From Atrichornis clamosus (Eukaryota; Chordata; Aves; Passeriformes; Menuridae): a stretch of DNA of 64,000 nucleotides. Location: contig WBMZ01014013.1 of assembly GCA_013400975.1 (NCBI GenBank), forward strand, positions 248,001-312,000, written 5' to 3'. Of the stretch, positions 35,788-47,310 are shown one piece after another; the first letter of the stretch is position 1, and every line of letters begins with the position of its first letter. Below the pieces are notes generated by a model. It was given only the letters and a program-made list of their open reading frames with translations, was not told the DNA's origin and did no database searches. Position numbers and translations under genes: made by a program.

Positions 35788-38780
35788 CTGTGATTTTATG
35801 ACAGTGATACCACAGTTCTAAATACCTGGCTTTGTCTTGAGGAATCTAAATTTATGGATAAAAGCTACTTATAACTACAATCATTACAATTTTATCCAAT
35901 TCAAAAAGCAAAACAACCCCTGAACCTTTTTTTTTTTTTTTGGTAAGCCCTGAAAATACCACCAACACGAGAAGAAAAAGAAACACACTGTCTGACAGGT
36001 GGAAATACTCTGTTAAATATAAAATCAAAGCAAGTAATGTGTTTCCTTAAACATCCTAGCTTTGGAGAGAGCAGGCATTTCAGATTATCCAGACATAATT
36101 CAGTTCCACTGAAAGGGCTCTACCTAAATAATTTTCCATTACATTTCTACCAAATTTGGAATATAAAAGACAGAGCTCGTGCCTTAAACTGGGATAACAC
36201 AATACAACACTGAACTGTTACAGAGCTTTCAAAAGTGCTTTTAAAACCAAGGAGCAATCCTTTCCCACAGAGGTGTGGGTGCTCTGCCATCGATGCCAGT
36301 CAGACAAGGATCACTGCTGGAATCACTGTTTTCCTCCTTTAGGGATAACATGAACGAAGAAACACGCCCAATAACCTGAAGTCTATTTAAGTCTTAAATC
36401 AGTTCATGAATCTATATTTAGGCTACCTACATATATGGCCTGGTTTAAGAAATGCAGAGCACAGCAAATCTTAGCAAGTCGCTGTGCCTAAAAGTGCTCA
36501 CATCTTCCAAGAATCAGGCCATTATATTTAGATGCCTAATTATGGGTGCAAGATTTGAGCAAACTCAGAATTTCAGCCTAGATAAGTGCATATTACATCA
36601 CAGAGGTTTTGAAGTTGCTTTGAGATCTGATACACTATGGTAGGGAGCTCATATTCATGTAAAAGAGAAAAAAACCCCACCTGATAATTAATGCATATAT
36701 TACAATTTAATATGTTGTGTGCTTAAGAAGGAAAAAACCCACAACTATTGTATTTCCATTGAAAAGACTATTGTGTTTATAGCTGCAAATGGAAACAAAT
36801 TGACATGCTACTTAATCCTATTACCAGAAGATTTAAATTAAACACAGAAACTTTTCCATGTCAGGAGAGTTAGCAATGACATACCAAATCAAGACAACCC
36901 TAAAAATGGAGTAATCACAATGATTAGTTTGCAAATAATTTTTAATAACTCAGGTATCTTGGGTTCTATTTTACATCACACCATATTTTGCAGGACATTG
37001 GAGAGCAATCGAAAATCTGGCAACTAAAAGATCAAAACTGAAAGTTTAATTATAACTAGAAGTGCACTATTAGTGGAAAACATGCTTTTAAAAAATTATT
37101 TCTTTTTTTTTTTTTTTATTTTCAAGCTGCTTTCTTTTGTCTCTATTGTCACCAAATGCTTCAGTCTGTGCTGGGCAAAATGGACACTAAAATGGTTTGG
37201 TTTTGACATTGGTGCAGCCTACTGGAGCCTCGTCAGACTTTCAAACAGAATCTTCTGCTTTTCTTAACTAATTCCTTTTTTAAGAAATGGTGGCTACCCT
37301 TTGGCCTATTGGTATTGCAGTGATCCCTTCAGGTTTGCTTCCACAGAGAAGCCAAACGTGATAAAACTCTCTGTGAGCACAAGGAGAGGTCTCCTCTCCC
37401 AGACATTCAAATCACTGGGGGTCAGGTAGACTTAAAAAAACATAGCATGAATGCAAAACTGTATGTCTTTCTCTCCTGCTATCTGTATTTTTGTGGATCA
37501 CTTATACAAATGTATTTATATGTATGTTTTCAGGAACATAGCAGGGAAAAATCCCACCCAAAATACTAAATTTTTAGCATTGCTGTGATTCACCGTCTTT
37601 GGGATGTGCTTACCCAGTTAAACATCATTGCAGTCTCTGCAGTAAAATAGGGAATTGCATCAGGAATTTAGATGGATGTGAATTCAAAGTCATTTCCAGG
37701 AAAACACTGAATAGTTATACAAACTGAAATTCCATCCTCAATTACTATTTTTGTAAAAAACCCCTAACAAGAAACATTTCATATAGCCGTAAATTGTTAT
37801 TTGTTTTTTATGGTTTGGGTTTTTTATTTTTTTCCAAAATTTTAATGGAAGTCACAGAAAAGGAATTCTGAAGTCATTATATACAACAGTAACAACCCCC
37901 ACCCTGGGCCTAATCTTGTGGGGTTTTAGTTCTTGCATAGGCAAAAGCCATACTCAGAACGCACACATGGGCAGGGAGTGAAGCACAGGCAGCTTAGATA
38001 ACAGGATACACAGTCTCACCTTCGGTTTCCACCTCCCCAAATAAATGTTCATTACTTTTTCAAAGGAAATGGCAAGTAATTTATGAGGTAATACACATAA
38101 ACGCTCCAAGCACGAGAAAACACAGCTATCAAACAATGCAAAGAAACTTATGTCTCTGAGGACTCTAAAGGTATTGCCAGGTCCTCTTGTGCAGAGGTAT
38201 AGTGTAAATACCATAAAATGCAGTAGAAAGCATTAAGCAACACATACTTCCTGCTGAATTATAGATGTAATCAAAATGAGCAAATACACAACATCACTCT
38301 TCACCATGCTTGTCTTCCTAGAGAATTTAAGCTGAAGCTCCAGCTTTTGTGTTCCCTGGGTTTTATGCCATCTCCATTGTTTACCTAAGAGATCCTGAGT
38401 TTTGTAACATGTCATAGCACATCATAAAAAAGGTATAAACCTGGACAGTTCTCTTGAAAGTCATATCTCAAGTTTCCACCAACACCAGGAACAGATTCTG
38501 ATTCCAGTTTAAATGTATATTTCATTGCTTATGTTTCAACACCATTTAAAATATTTACTTAACATCTTTCTAAAGACAGAGCCAGTGTCATTAAATCAGA
38601 AAGCAGAATTCTGTTATGGAAATTGTAATCATTACAGCTTGACCTAAAACTGCTAATGTAGGCTTTCCTGTCGTCTAATTTCGCAGACAGAAAAGCAGTT
38701 TCCTGTGGCTCACTGATCCTGACAATACCCTTAGACCAATTCCCATGATTCCCTCATCACGGGCAGATATCATTTCAACA
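35788..38780. other. AT-rich unique noncoding DNA
   Basis: 15-base T runs lie at 35927-35941 and 37103-37117. No gene or CR1 recognised. The minus-strand frame at 37954-38214 has no domain I can name. Confidence 0.55.
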
Positions 38781-38994
38781 GATGTCAAGAACAGCTAAGT
38801 GCACTTACGCCTATTTGTTAAATTCCTAGGGGGAGGCAGATTGGCGAAATTCATCCTGTAATTAAACCGCATATTTCTTTCAAGCTGCCTCTTCCCTCTT
38901 CCCTTCATAATCCCTCCGCCTCGCATCAAATCATTTAGGCACTTATTGGCTACAATCAATACAATATGAGATACATTAATTTAGTCCCTCGGAG
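38781..38994. promoter_or_regulatory. Candidate conserved or promoter-proximal element
   Basis: Non-repetitive block with TAATTA near 38860, a pyrimidine-rich segment at 38887-38915, and an inverted CCAAT word (ATTGG) at about 38945. It directly precedes the CpG island at 38995, so it could be its upstream regulatory region if transcription runs on the plus strand. The inference is positional. Confidence 0.3.
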
Positions 38995-39225
38995 GTTTGC
39001 TGGGAACAGGCAGGGCTGCTCCGCCAGCGTTCCCAGGCGCTCTCTGGAGCGCGCAGCCCGCGGCAGCCGCGGAGCGCTCGGAGCCGGCACGGGCGGGTTC
39101 ACGGCAACCCCACGGCGTGTGCCCGCAGCTCTGCTCCGCAGCCGGGCACACAGGAACGGGATGGAATCGGGAAACACGGAATGCATCACCGAATGCACGC
39201 AAACGCCGCCCAGCCCCCCGTGAGG
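38995..39225. promoter_or_regulatory. Short CpG island, candidate promoter or first exon
   Basis: By hand count about 28 CpGs lie between 39020 and 39225, in sequence of roughly 65 percent G+C. Observed CpG is therefore about as high as expected or above, while the surrounding kilobases have almost none. Open frames occur on both strands, as usual in CpG-rich DNA, and none has a domain I recognise. A GTGAGG donor-like word at 39221 would be one possible exon end on the plus strand. It could equally be an unmethylated enhancer or an orphan CpG island. Direction is not determined. Confidence 0.5.
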
Positions 39226-41510
39226 AGGTGGAGGGAGGCTGGAGCAGAGGCTGAACAATGAAACTCCAGCTTTCCGTACGCTCAGATGCCCCTTGTGCCT
39301 CGCTGCAGAGGGGGAAATTAGGATCGGAGAGAAACACTAACGAGGGTTCTCACTGACAGATACGAACTTCAAAGTAACACCTTTCACTTATGTCTTCTAT
39401 CCTGCCTTTTAACTCGCACATCCTCCTCTTACTGAATATGGTTCAATTTGTCTGGGATTTGGTTTTGTCCTCGGTGAGGTGTGACAGGATGAAACCATCT
39501 ATTTTTTTTTGTAGAAAGAGGATATAAAAAGAATTCTGAAATTGGCCTATGTTTCACTTTTAAGGATATACTATTGCATTATATATTTATAAGCAAATAT
39601 ATAAACCAAGTCCCCAACATGTAACTGTGAAACTGAGGACTCAGAAGTGTCAACAAGAAACCACATTAAATGCTTCATAAATCCCTAGCATGTAACACCC
39701 TGGGAAGCTATCAATATGTACACCAAACAATATGTCATTTGCAATTAAAATTGTATTTGTACAGAAACGATGACTAAAACTGGTACACACACAGATTACT
39801 AATGTGGTAGGCTAACTTGGGAAGTAAGAAAATAACTTCTAAGGCTTAATTGGATTATTTTGCTGCAACTGCAAAAACAATCTATCAGACAAACAAAAAT
39901 TCCGTATACTATTACATGTATTTAATTTTTACAGCAGTGAACTAATTAGAAAGTATTTTTTCTCATTTTATAACAAATATATTTATAACGTTTGGATTAG
40001 CAAAGTATAATTTAAATGATGTTACATTGTCTACTTGAGCTCATTTTCTGAGACAGCAGGAGGAAAACCACTGTCGTGGGGTGTGGTTGGAGTTTGTGCA
40101 GCCCCTGAGAAGGCAGGAGCACACCCGGGCAGCTGCAGGCAGGGAGGGAGGAGAGAATGAAGCTGTGGGAAAGCACAAGCAGACTCAGCAGCACGGAGGT
40201 TTCGGTAAGCTCCGCCGTGGCCCTGGCTGGATGAGTTTGTTAATTGGAATTCCGAAAGATTTACTTCACACTTCTGAATCCTGCTCCCAATGTACTTGCC
40301 TGGTTTCATGTGCTGCAGAATTGAAATGGCCACACCCTTTCTTTCCCTTTTCGTTTCTACTTTAGGTTTGTTTGTTTTGGGGTGAGATCAATTGCTTTAT
40401 TATCTGACTCAAGTGGGAAAAAAACAGTTACTTCACAGTAGACCTGTAATATATTATGGTTAAAACAGTCACGCGCACACAGGAATCTTTTGAACTGGAG
40501 GGGGAAAAGAAAGTTAAAGGTACAGTGAGGTTATCATTCTCTACTGCAGAGAAGCTCAGTCGAATCCAGGAAAAAATAAATAACGCTGCAAGTGTTTCAA
40601 GAGATTTGCATTCCTTTACAAAGCGTTTTTTCTCTTTGACTGAAGGTACTTTCTAGTTGGAATTGGTAACATCAATTACAGTTTCAGCACCAAAAAAATG
40701 GAGAAAACATAACCATTCATTCTATAACCAATAGCCCTTCAAGCTTACAAGGTTAACTTGAGGGGAGTCTCATCTTTCTAATTGGAGAAGAAAGCCCGAA
40801 CCACTGCCATTTATACTGGTGACTATTTCACCAACTTAGAGCCATTTCCCAGAAATTCATTTTGGACTCCGTACTTTTTCCTTTTCAGGAAACGTTTAAC
40901 CAGATGATTTTTACCTTTCAACTCCACAACCTCCTAAGAGAGTCAGCTGCACTCTTGACTCACCTTGTGCCTGCACTTGCTCAGAGCACAGCCTGCAGCC
41001 ACCGATAATCCCAACTCCATTTCTTATTTAGGTTTTTTTTTTAGGGAGGGCACTGTTTGAAAGGCATTATCTCCTCCCCATTCACCTCTAATAAAGAATT
41101 TCACAGACAGTACTCTCAGAAATGCCCCCTCCTGTCCCATCAGATCAGGCAGGAGCAGGGATTACATTCAGATAAATGAGAGTCTTCAGAGTAATAAAAA
41201 CTAAAACTTGTGAATGGACTGCTCTGGCCTCCCCCTTATGAGGGGGAAGCATCATCCTTCTCTTTTTGTGGACCAATTTGTTGTTCTCTGAGAGAACCTG
41301 AAAAATTTTGGACTTGGGGACTTGCATTTCTTTCACAATCCATTTAAAGGAGAGTTATCTCAGAGTAGATTAATTTCCTCATTCGGAGTGCTTGACTAAG
41401 TTTTTACTGATATGGATACAGCTTGCACACTCTAAATCAATATACCAGCAGCAGCCTTCTGATTTCTCAAGAATTTGTAGGAAAGAAGGAAAGAAAAATA
41501 TCTCTTATGC
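39226..41510. other. Unique noncoding DNA
   Basis: No gene assigned. The plus-strand frame at 40456-40656 is lysine/glutamate-rich and has no recognised domain. A small hairpin lies at 41227-41250: ten paired positions with one mismatch and a TATG loop. The patch at 40070-40200 is purine-rich. Confidence 0.5.
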
Positions 41511-41571
41511 AAAATACCCCAACAACAAAACAAAACCAGACCAAAACCACCCCTCAAAAAACTTGCTGAAA
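41511..41571. repeat. A/C-rich low-complexity tract
   Basis: ACCCC and AACAACAAAACAAAACC wording, similar to the other A/C-rich tracts. Confidence 0.7.
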
Positions 41572-43569
41572 AAAAGCAATACAGTGCATATTTTCAACTC
41601 GGAAACATACTACCTTAACCTCACACCCCTGAGAGCTACAACTAAGCACTCTAGAAATTAAGAAATTATTAGGAAAAATATGTTATCATCCAGGCAAATA
41701 CTTTTATTATACTTTAATTCATTAGAAATATTCCTAAACTCTCCCTGGGGAAATAGAACAGTTTAAAATTGCTTACATCTTTCTTAAAAGCTGAAGTAAG
41801 CTTTCCTGTTTCATCTTTTATAATCTTATTTTTAAAGTTTACAAAAACCGCTGACTTGGTACTGCAAACAGATAATTACTCCAAATATCTTTTTTTGGGT
41901 GTTTTTCTAGGTATGCTTAATTGTTGTCTACCTTTTTACATTTTACTTCTGGATGTCATGAAGATTTGCAAACAGAAAAAAATCCAACACAAGAAAAACC
42001 ACACTGTGTACACCTGCTTAATGGCGATAATTAGGTACCACTAATTCCTAGAGCTGTCACTGTAGGCTGGGCAGGTAAATGACAAAGGCAGGTACCTTCA
42101 GATCAAAAATAATTAGTCTGAGTTTTTTAACATTACTTTGAGGACAACAGCTTCATTCCATCTGGCTTTTTTTCCCCCTCAGGTAGCCATTTCATAATTA
42201 CTGGAGGCCTGACTGAGATAACTCTTCCATTTGAAGGAAACGTCTGCTTTCACTTGTCTACCCTCTGAACGGCTCCTAATTTTAGATTTCCTCATTTGTA
42301 GGAGGGCAAAGAAGGAATAAGCATTCCCCTGGGTGCTCTCCCAATCTCAGCAGTTTGTGGTTTTGAATACTTCTTGGTACAATTTTGGGTTTGTTTACTA
42401 TTTCCTGATGGATTTGTTTCCCATTAAATTCTCAAGCCTTCCCTTGGACCCCAGTAAACATTTAGCAGTTGCACATCCTGCTGCAAGAGCTACATATAGC
42501 AAGTGTAAGGTGCTTAAGAAGGTGTTTTACACTAAAAATATATATAAGAGCAAAAGGAACTAACCAAAATCACATGAATAACATGAATTCTAAGAGACCT
42601 CCTTTACGAGTATTTTACTTTGCCATTTGTTTTTATGTTAATATGTTACTGCTGGTATGAACATTGCTCAATATAAATGAGGATTTTGTTCCCTAAAAAT
42701 TGCCCCAGAACTATACGAAAAGGGAAAAGGTAGTCGTAAGACATCAAAGACTTTGATCAATTATCAATTTTAAGTCATTATTACGCATAACTGTTCCAGT
42801 AGGGCAGCATAGAGGGGAAGAAAGAAATTTGCCTCAAACGAAGGTAGGTAGTAAATTGAATTGTTAGTTAGAAAATAAGTGAATAATAAAAAAAAAAGTG
42901 TAAAATACTGAAGTGACAAATGGTAAAAATGGCAAAAGTATTGAAAAATACAAGAGTTTTCTGCAAACTCGTATTTTATTTCATTTCAATTACCTTCTTT
43001 TCCAGCTATACTCAGGTGCAACAAGAACTTGGCTCTTTACAAGAATTACATCCTGTGTGATTGGAACAGCCTGAAGGCTCTGATTTGGTAGCACCTACAG
43101 ATAAAGCTGTTTTACAAGTATTATAAAAAGCAAATGAAGGAAAACTAGGAGAATAAGATTAGCATTATATAAAACAACACTGCTCTAGAACACCTCATTA
43201 GGAAAATAAATAGCTTCCTCTTTAAAACAAGAAAGCATGAAGTTAAGAAAGTTCCATTTCAGACTGCTAAAGGTAACAGGTTTTGTGCTACTCTGTATTT
43301 TCATTCTATTAGTGCATTTCATTACAAAAGTGAAGAATATACTGTCCATTCATTGCCTTTTGGTGAAAACTGCTCAAACCTTTTTTGTTTAGAGAAATCT
43401 TGGCTTTCTGCCACAAAGATAAAGTAGAAATTTTCATCCTTGTTAATGCAGGCCCTGTCCCCACTGCAGGGCAGACACACAGAGCAGTCTGAACTCTGGT
43501 AGCCTTGGCAGTGCAAAGCAGTTCCCAGAGACACAACCAGGTTTGTAAATCAGGGGCTGGTGCCCTGCT
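41572..43569. other. AT-rich unique noncoding DNA
   Basis: No gene, transposon or clear regulatory block recognised. Confidence 0.55.
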
Positions 43570-44900
43570 TAAAATCACCCCTGCTCCCTCTCTTTTGTGA
43601 TTTCACAAAAGCCCTTCCCCTTCTTAGCATACCTAAGGCCTCTGCTGTATCAGGTAAGATTATTCCCTCTTTCCACTTTCCGACACCAGTTTCCTTTCCT
43701 TACACTCCTCCATAACCACTCACTCTGCTCCCCTCTGGTTCTGTGGTTCTCTGAGTACAATACAACATTTCTGTGCACAATAACTTCTTCAAACCTGCTG
43801 AATGCACAGTTCACAATCATATTCTGCAGTTTCCCTGTGACAGTTCCCAGTCTGTTCTCCCATGCAATCCGTCTGTTTAAGGAAATGTGGTTGACAAAGC
43901 CTTCTAATGAATGTTTTGCAAGCCAAGGCTCAAAGCTAGTGCTTCATGCTCATGCTCACTTAATCTGGAAACCACTTTCTGCACTGCCAGCCAGGCAGCT
44001 GATAATAATTCCTGTTGTAATTGCCCTCTCTCATTATCTCTGTCAGCTTCTTGTCTGCCATTGGCTTTTTGTAGGGGCTCTAAGAGGCCCCTGTCTTTGC
44101 TTTCCCACTCTTTTCCCTACACATCTTATCTTTGGCCATTTATCACCTACAAAGACACTTTCATATGACTTATGGGGTCAGCTCTCTCATGTAGGTATTT
44201 GGAGCTAAATCTTAACTTGTCCCTGCCAAATCTCCTCATGGATATCTAACAATTGCTTCATGTTCAAAGCAGAACTTTGTTTTTCCTATTGCCCAACAGC
44301 TTCCAGGCCCTCGTTTTTCGACTTCCCACAGATTCATCATCTTGAACTCATGCAAAAATTTGCAGATCTTTGCTGTGTAACATTTCTAAGATCTAGCACT
44401 TCATATCCATCTGGAGAACTTAAATTCTCACGTGACACTTCATCACACCACTTTACAATTAATGTTTTCTTCCACCTTGGCTCTACTCACAACCTTTCAG
44501 ATTACTGTTGCCAGAGCAATTTCATGAAATTGTTGTTCAGACCATTTCATGCCCGTCTATTCCCTCAGACAGTCCTACTTCATTTGTCTCCCTCATGAAC
44601 AGAAGCAGCAGCTTTGCACCTTTGTAAACTCAAGCAGCCCTTATTCCTTTAGAAAGTGATGTAACACTGGGTAAGTGATGTAAGTGGTGTCCCTAAAGTT
44701 CTAGTGAAAGGTTACAGTACAGCCAAAGAGATGTCTAGTAACCCCTTATTGAACGTAGAGAAAACAATGCAGGATTCCACACCTCATCACTGATTGGTCT
44801 CTTCTGCACCCTTTCCTGACATTTGCACCTTTTCTCTTTTCCTTTCGTATTTCCTGTTCTTAAATGTCTGCAATGGTTTAGGTTCCACTCTCCATAGCTG
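43570..44900. other. Pyrimidine-skewed block with the longest open frame
   Basis: Over about 1.3 kb the plus strand is dominated by C and T. It carries the longest frame in the window, 203 codons at 43597-44208, and another of 112 codons at 44260-44598. Stop codons are purine-rich, so C/T-rich DNA makes long frames by default. The predicted proteins are leucine-, serine- and histidine-rich with no recognised domain. The block may be an old, unclassified repeat or part of a noncoding transcript. I do not call a gene. Confidence 0.4.
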
Positions 44901-45468
44901 AAGACCTGATATCAATTAATTTGCTTGCAACTCTCAGATTTTTGGGAAGATGGGGGGAAAAAAGTAGAAAGGTGTTACACTCAAAAAGCTTTAAATATTA
45001 CAGTCAGCATCATTTGTATCATTTTGTTGACTCTTATCCTTTCTGTAATGTATTGTTTTGTCAGCTTCTAAATTCCTGATTTTAATCCATCACGCCAGGC
45101 AGGCCCACAATCAATCGAAAGGTACAAGAGAAAAAAGGTTGCTCTTAATCATGATTAGTTTTTTGTTCAAAAGAACTCTGCTTTAACTTTTGATCTATGT
45201 ACTTCAGACAATGCAAAATCTATTTGTTTGAGTTTAAGCTTAATCAGTGCTTTGTCTGGTAATTAGCCAAGCGGGATGACAGCACTGCCGGGTAAGTTCT
45301 AACGCTTCTCACAAAAGAGTAAAATCGCCTCACTCAGGATCATGTCATGGACAGAGATCACTAATATCCAAATCCCACTTAGATCTTAATGTGTTCACAT
45401 GGCTGAGTCCAGGTGCTGGAGAGATCCACCTTGTACTTGTGTATATTCTCACCAGTGAAGTGTCATAA
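44901..45468. other. AT-rich unique noncoding DNA
   Basis: No gene or transposon recognised. Confidence 0.5.
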
Positions 45469-45500
45469 AGATTTACAGTCCAATCACTCATAAAGCCTGC
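45469..45500 (+). repeat. Duplicated motif, copy 1
   Basis: The 22 bases at 45469-45490 are identical to 47279-47300, and the next ten bases end in CCTGC in both copies. An exact 22-bp match 1.8 kb away is unlikely by chance. It may be the visible end of a small dispersed repeat or a local duplication. Confidence 0.55.
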
Positions 45501-45589
45501 AGACTGTCCATCCAGACTGGGGAGCAGGATGAGGCCACTCGTGCTGTGTTCATTTGGGTGCCCTGAGCATCTTCCTGGGATCTGTGTGG

Positions 45590-45669
45590 CTGACTGTACA
45601 CATATACATACATACATATATATATATATATACATACACACTGGCTGATTGTGTGTATATATATACATA
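45590..45669. repeat. Compound ACAT/AT/GT microsatellite
   Basis: ACATAC units pass into an AT run and back at 45597-45640, then a second GTGTGTATATATAT tract follows at 45651-45669. Each tract is preceded by a TGGCTGAYTGT word, so the second looks like a duplication of the first with its flank. Confidence 0.8.
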
Positions 45670-47278
45670 GAGTGCATGCATGTGCCTCTTGGAATAAATC
45701 TTCAGCCTCACTTCTGGTCAGATCTGGGGATCTGGTGTGCTAACAGCCTCATCTCTTGGGCTTTTGCCCCTGACATGATGTATTTGCCTTTAACATTTCA
45801 TAGAGTGTTACTTCAGAACATAAAATAAATATGTGTAGAACATGTATGGAATACATAATGCACCCTTACTTTTTCTCTCAAGAAAAATATCTGTACCTGA
45901 AAAAATAATAGAAAACTCATTTTTATTGTCATGCCTCCCACCCGAGCTGCTGAGTAACTTCTACCTTCCAGAGGCAGCAATACATTAAACAAATCTCTTT
46001 ATTGACAAACATTTTCCATTATCTTTGCTTAGGAGAAGTGAAACTCTGCAAGTATATGAGCACACATAGTGTGCACCAGATTTATTAATGAGGGAAGAGT
46101 TCACCAACCAAATGGAACAGTGACCCAGCTATGGAGAAGCCAGGGTGTATTCTGCAGCTGTAATTTTCCTTGGCTGACAGCTCAGGTCCAGTTCTCAGAC
46201 ACACAAAGCCATTTGAGCCCAATCTGAGGCAAGAGCCTGTCAGCCAGGGCCTGATTAACCTGGACACCACCAGAATCACCAGGAAAAACTCAGTGGGCAG
46301 TGGTGGAATCACAAGTCTGTCATGAAAGGGAGTCTGATGTTGCATTATTTTAATGCTAAACCTACACCTTCCTCAGAAAAGCGAGATGTTGCATTCCCAG
46401 GTTTAGGCATTTTGTCAGTCTTATTCAGGCTAGGACACACAGACTAAACAGTCTATATCTAATCCAGCAACTCCCAGTAAAACTGCTCTTCCTTACCTTT
46501 GAAAATTAACACCAGCACAGGGAATCTCTGCCTGGAGCTGATGTTGGGTGTATGACAAAGGCTGGCTTGTGCCGAGTTCATCCAGAGCAACAAAACTTTG
46601 TTAAGAAAACTTAAACTTTGGGGGGAAAATGGAACCCTGATAAAGTCAGTGGCAGTTTCTGCTATTAACCAAAGCACAGCAACACCATTATGTCCCAGGA
46701 TTACGTGGTTCTACGAGCCACTGTCAGCTGCCTCCTGCTGTGCACTTCCACCTAATGACAGCCCTTCCCGACAGTGCCTTTGGGAACATAAACTCATTTT
46801 ATGGCTAACAAAGGGAGGACTTTTTAAAACATGGCTATATTATTGTAAAATAGTACCAATAGCAGAGAGCCAAGAAAAAGTAGTTTTAAAGGTATATCAC
46901 CACCTTAAATTCTTTTCTGTCACTGTATACTACTTGGTTATGTTTAATATCTTAAGGTATAACAAAAAGAAATGCTTGAAAACAGGGTTAAACACCTGCA
47001 GGATGTAACTTTATAGCATTAGCCCTGATTATAAACATAAAGGTAACTGATGCATTGTAATAGAATCTTCTTATGACCCAGGCTAAGACTGTAAAATGTA
47101 AAGCTTCATACTGTGCTCACCGTGTTCAGTTAAAAGCAGAAAAAATAGTGTTGCATTTTCCCCATCCTCAGCAGAACTGCCATCCCTTCTCACAGGGTTT
47201 TCTAATCCTTTCTGGCACCTGAGGCATCCGAACAGTTGGTGGGAAGAAGTGAAACTGTGACGAAGTGAGTCTCATTTC
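45670..47278. other. Unique noncoding DNA
   Basis: No gene assigned. The plus-strand frame at 46598-47008 (136 codons) has no recognised domain and ends in AT-rich DNA. Confidence 0.5.
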
Positions 47279-47310
47279 AGATTTACAGTCCAATCACTCA
47301 CACAACCTGC
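47279..47310 (+). repeat. Duplicated motif, copy 2
   Basis: Partner of 45469-45500 in the same orientation: identical over 22 bases, then diverging with a shared CCTGC. Confidence 0.55.

Noticed and set aside
38956..39337. Four overlapping frames over the CpG island
   Set aside because: GC-rich DNA lacks stop codons. No frame has a recognised domain, so I treat the region as a promoter candidate and not a coding exon.
40456..40656. 66-codon charged plus-strand frame
   Set aside because: Looks mildly coding-like, but has no family match I know, no splice sites and no neighbouring exons.
43597..44208. 203-codon open frame, the longest in the window
   Set aside because: It lies in C/T-rich sequence where purine-rich stop codons are scarce. 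No domain, signal or splice structure is recognisable.
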